Positions 6,370 through 8,306 of a DNA stretch of 8,306 bases are shown here, in pieces. The DNA comes from an uncultured Selenomonadaceae bacterium (GTDB taxonomy: Bacteria > Bacillota > Negativicutes > Selenomonadales > Selenomonadaceae), in NCBI GenBank assembly GCA_905233965.1, contig CAJOFG010000083.1, forward strand, positions 1 through 8,306, in the 5' to 3' direction. Each line of letters starts with the position of its first letter. The stretch's first letter is position 1. The notes below the pieces were generated by a model. The model searched no databases and was not told where the DNA came from. It saw only the letters and a program-made list of their open reading frames with translations. A program made the translations under genes and the position numbers.

Positions 6370-6459
6370 GTCAGCCGGTCAGGTTGAATGTCTCTCCGTT
6401 TTTGGAAGGGCGTATCGGTATCAAGATAGAAAAAAAAGGTTGTCAAGGGAGGAGATTTT
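6370..6459 (+). other. About 90-nt 5' leader of the amidohydrolase mRNA, no recognised RNA element
   Basis: The stretch between the predicted start site and the ATG holds only weak pairing (for example TCC/GGA around 6394-6405) and the strong Shine-Dalgarno AAGGGAGGAG at 6445-6454. TCAGGTTGAA (6379-6388) is a 9-of-10 inverted match to TTCAACTTGA (6285-6294) upstream of the promoter. I do not recognise a known riboswitch or leader peptide. Confidence 0.3.
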
Positions 6460-7473
6460 ATGAAAATCATTGACTGCGAATTTCACTATTATTTGCCCGA
6501 ATTGATGGAATATCTTTCCACACGGAATAATGCAATGAGATATTATCCGGAAACTAAAATTCTTGAAGTGAGAGATAAAGTTTTTGGTCATTTTGACGGA
6601 GTAACGAATGAATACCCGGTTATTGATGAATTGATGAATTTCGGAGCGGAAAGGATTGCCGTTATGGATAAAAACGGCATTGATGTCGGCGTTATGGCAT
6701 CTTCCCCTGCACTTGAAGAATTACCGGAAAAAGAAGCGGTATATTTTGCAAGAAAATCTAATGATGCGGTTGCCGAAATTATAAAAAAATATCCGGGTCG
6801 TTTTCTCGGTGCCGCAGTTTTACCGACACCTTATGTCGATGAGTCTGTAAAAGAACTTGAACGCTGTGTAAAAGAGCTTGGTTTCAGATATTGGCACACA
6901 CATTCCAACTATAAGAATGAACATTTGTATGAAGAAAAATATCTTCCTTTGCTTGCAAAAGCTGAGGAATTGGGTTGCGCATTTTATGTTCACCCGCAAG
7001 CATCCGATGATGAAGATATGAAAAATATGGGTTATGTATATTCTTCGCCCGGACTCGGTTTCGGCTTGGATGCCATGAAAACATCATTGAGAATCATATT
7101 GAACGGGACATTTGACAGATTCCCAAAATTAAGAATGATACTCGGTCATTTGGGCGAATACTTCCCGTTTATATTGGACAGAGTCGATAATCGTTTTGAA
7201 TGGATTCATGACGATGAAGTAAAGATGAAACATTCCGTTTCGTACTACTTCAAAAACAAAAATGTTGTTGTAACGACAAGCGGTAATATGTCCAAAATTG
7301 CTTTTGAATGTACCCGGAAGGCTCTCGGTATTGACAGCATTATTTTCGGTTCGGATTATCCTTATGAAAATTTGTCCGATATGATGAAATTTATGGATTC
7401 TTTGGAATTGACCGAAGAAGAAAAAGAAAAGGTATTTCACTTGAATGCCGAAAAGTATATTTTAAGTAAATAA
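6460..7473 (+). CDS. Amidohydrolase-2 family metal-dependent hydrolase or decarboxylase
   Basis: The 337-aa product is a TIM-barrel enzyme of the amidohydrolase-related (PF04909) group, which includes ACMSD, gamma-resorcylate decarboxylase and related carboxylyases and hydrolases. Predicted metal ligands and catalytic residues are all visible: E7-x-H9 in IDCEFHYY at strand 1, H178 in FYVHPQ, H230 in ILGHLGEYFPFILDRVD, and D299 in IIFGSDYPYE. The E-x-H (not H-x-H) first motif resembles the resorcylate-type decarboxylases, so decarboxylation of an aromatic or unsaturated acid is plausible, but substrate and reaction cannot be read from sequence. Length is normal for the family. There is no signal peptide, so it is cytoplasmic. 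The start ATG has GGAGG (6448-6452) 7 nt upstream. It is monocistronic, with its own promoter and terminator. Codon use is unlike its neighbours: 8 of 14 arginines use AGA, against 3 of 16 in glyA, which hints at acquisition from elsewhere. Confidence 0.92.
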   Translation: MKIIDCEFHYYLPELMEYLSTRNNAMRYYPETKILEVRDKVFGHFDGVTNEYPVIDELMNFGAERIAVMDKNGIDVGVMASSPALEELPEKEAVYFARKSNDAVAEIIKKYPGRFLGAAVLPTPYVDESVKELERCVKELGFRYWHTHSNYKNEHLYEEKYLPLLAKAEELGCAFYVHPQASDDEDMKNMGYVYSSPGLGFGLDAMKTSLRIILNGTFDRFPKLRMILGHLGEYFPFILDRVDNRFEWIHDDEVKMKHSVSYYFKNKNVVVTTSGNMSKIAFECTRKALGIDSIIFGSDYPYENLSDMMKFMDSLELTEEEKEKVFHLNAEKYILSK

Positions 7474-7531
7474 GGTTCCGACTTACTTCCGATAAATCCG
7501 GCAATAACAATAATTTTTTGTCGGCATAATG

Positions 7532-7605
7532 TTCCGGAAATAAACCTCCTTACGTTATCGGCAATTTATTTTACCGATTGAGGTTTGTTTGCGGAATTTT
7601 TTTTT
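7532..7605 (+). terminator. Intrinsic terminator of the amidohydrolase gene
   Basis: A 17-position stem pairs 7532-7548 with 7580-7596, with one G-G mismatch and one G-U pair, and is followed directly by nine T (7597-7605). The 31-nt loop holds a second small stem, ATCGG (7557-7561) with CCGAT (7574-7578). It lies about 60 nt after the amidohydrolase stop and before the next promoter, so it separates the two units. The larger-than-usual loop is the only atypical point. The rest of 7474-7531 shows nothing clear. Confidence 0.8.
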
Positions 7606-7625
7606 CGACAAATAATTTCTGCGTA

Positions 7626-7654
7626 TTGAATTTGAAAAAATCCTTCGATATAAT
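7626..7654 (+). promoter_or_regulatory. Promoter of the GH13 glucosidase gene
   Basis: TTGAAT (7626-7631) and a perfect TATAAT (7649-7654) are separated by exactly 17 nt. The start site would be near 7661, leaving a leader of only about 14 nt, with AGGTGA (7664-7669) 5 nt before the ATG. No operator symmetry or CRE-like site is evident in this short stretch. Confidence 0.72.
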
Positions 7655-7674
7655 TTTTTCGGCAGGTGAATGAC

Positions 7675-8306
7675 ATGAGTCACAAAAAAATTTCTTCCGA
7701 ACGCGACGACGTAAGCCGTTGGCAAAATATCGTCGTCTATCAAATTTATCCGAAAAGTTTTTGCGATACGACCGGAACCGGCAGCGGCGACTTGAAAGGT
7801 ATCACCGGGAAACTCGACTACTTGAAAAATTTGGGTGTCGATGCAATTTGGCTCACCCCGATTTATCCTTCGCCGATGGTTGACAACGGCTACGATATTT
7901 CCGATTACACTTCGATTGATCCGGAGTACGGAACGCCGGAGGACTTCGACGAATTGATTTCCGAAGCGCGCAAACGAAATATTTTTATCATAATGGATTT
8001 GGTTTACAATCACACGTCCGACAAACACGCCTGGTTTTTGCAGTCCGAATCCGGGCGCGATAACCCGAAGTCCGACCGGTACATTTGGCGCGACGCAAAA
8101 CCGGACGGTTCGCCGCCGACGAATTGGCGCGGAATTTTCGGCGGCAGTGCGTGGACGTGGAGCAGGAAACGCCGGCAATATTATTTGCACACCTTCGCGA
8201 AGGAGCAACCGGATTTGAATTGGGAGAATCCGGACGTTCGCCGGGCACTTTACGACGCGGCAAATTTTTGGCTTAAAAAAGGTGTCGGAGGTTTCAGAAT
8301 CGACGC
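7675..8306 (+). CDS. GH13 alpha-glucosidase, TreA/TreC-like (trehalose-6-phosphate hydrolase or oligo-1,6-glucosidase), 3' end outside window
   Basis: The frame stays open from ATG 7675 to the edge: 210 complete codons of an expected ~550. The product starts with VVYQIYPKSFCDTTGTGSGD, then LDYLKNLGVDAIWLTPIYPSP, DNGYDISDY, and GH13 conserved region I DLVYNHTS (D108-H113). FGGSAW, YYLHTFAKEQPDLNWENPDVR and region II GVGGFRID follow, where D210 is the catalytic nucleophile and the last whole codon in view. The acid/base glutamate lies beyond the edge. The KSFxDTTGxGxGDL motif is closest to trehalose-6-phosphate hydrolases (TreA/TreC), which split imported trehalose-6-P into glucose and glucose-6-P. 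Oligo-1,6-glucosidases and other alpha-glucosidases share most of it, so the substrate is unsure. There is no signal peptide: it is a cytoplasmic enzyme. Codon style returns to that of mutS and glyA. No PTS or regulator gene is in view. Confidence 0.93.
   Translation, partial: MSHKKISSERDDVSRWQNIVVYQIYPKSFCDTTGTGSGDLKGITGKLDYLKNLGVDAIWLTPIYPSPMVDNGYDISDYTSIDPEYGTPEDFDELISEARKRNIFIIMDLVYNHTSDKHAWFLQSESGRDNPKSDRYIWRDAKPDGSPPTNWRGIFGGSAWTWSRKRRQYYLHTFAKEQPDLNWENPDVRRALYDAANFWLKKGVGGFRID

Noticed and set aside
7478..7524. CCGAC/GTCGG pairing just after the amidohydrolase stop as a terminator
   Set aside because: The stem is only 5 bp with a very long loop and no T-run after it; the hairpin at 7532-7605 is far better.
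7670..7672. ATG five bases before the chosen GH13 start
   Set aside because: It is in another frame and directly abuts the Shine-Dalgarno; the conserved GH13 frame begins at 7675.
7555..8263. Minus-strand open frames opposite the GH13 gene
   Set aside because: The plus strand has an unbroken GH13 frame with catalytic motifs; the reverse frames are low-complexity basic shadows.

Overview
The window looks like a chromosomal segment from a low-to-moderate GC Gram-positive-type bacterium (Bacillota). This rests on strong GGAGG-type ribosome binding sites, a small Firmicutes-type Cro/C1 regulator, Bacillota-like MutS and serine hydroxymethyltransferase (SHMT), and a TreA/TreC-type GH13 enzyme. 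A gut or rumen anaerobe, possibly in Negativicutes, is a guess that the sequence alone cannot settle. Most genes share one coding style: AT-rich stretches such as aaaaatttt mixed with GCG, CGC and CGG codons. Two loci depart from it: the regulator at the left edge and the amidohydrolase at 6460-7473.

Left part (1-1113, minus strand): the start of a small XRE-type helix-turn-helix gene runs off the left edge behind a near-consensus promoter. Upstream of it on the same strand lies the decayed 5' part of an MmeI-like (type IIL) restriction-modification gene. This remnant keeps the PD-ExK nuclease signature. Its middle has been replaced, out of frame, by an exact 64-bp copy of its own nuclease-motif segment, and everything after the helical spacer, including the methyltransferase, is missing.

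Centre (1114-6166, plus strand): divergently from that remnant runs a compact mutS-glyA-glycosyltransferase cluster with gaps of only 15 and 9 bases, probably one transcript from an extended -10 promoter. MutS (mismatch recognition) and GlyA (serine/glycine and one-carbon metabolism) look complete and functional by their catalytic residues. The third gene is a GT2 glycosyltransferase with a C-terminal coiled coil. No mutL is visible.

Right part (6167-8306, plus strand): a roughly 100-bp segment bounded by imperfect inverted repeats and a possible TTA duplication (MITE-like) abuts the glycosyltransferase stop codon. After it comes a free-standing amidohydrolase-2 family gene with its own promoter, a small palindrome upstream, a leader of about 90 nt, a strong Shine-Dalgarno and a convincing intrinsic terminator. 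Its AGA-rich codon use sets it apart. A new promoter then drives a GH13 alpha-glucosidase / trehalose-6-phosphate hydrolase-like gene, cut by the right edge exactly at its catalytic aspartate.

I found no CRISPR array, tRNA, rRNA or recognised riboswitch. I do not see a clearly new multi-gene system. The most unusual items are the self-copied block in the restriction gene, the MITE-like element and the compositionally distinct amidohydrolase unit.
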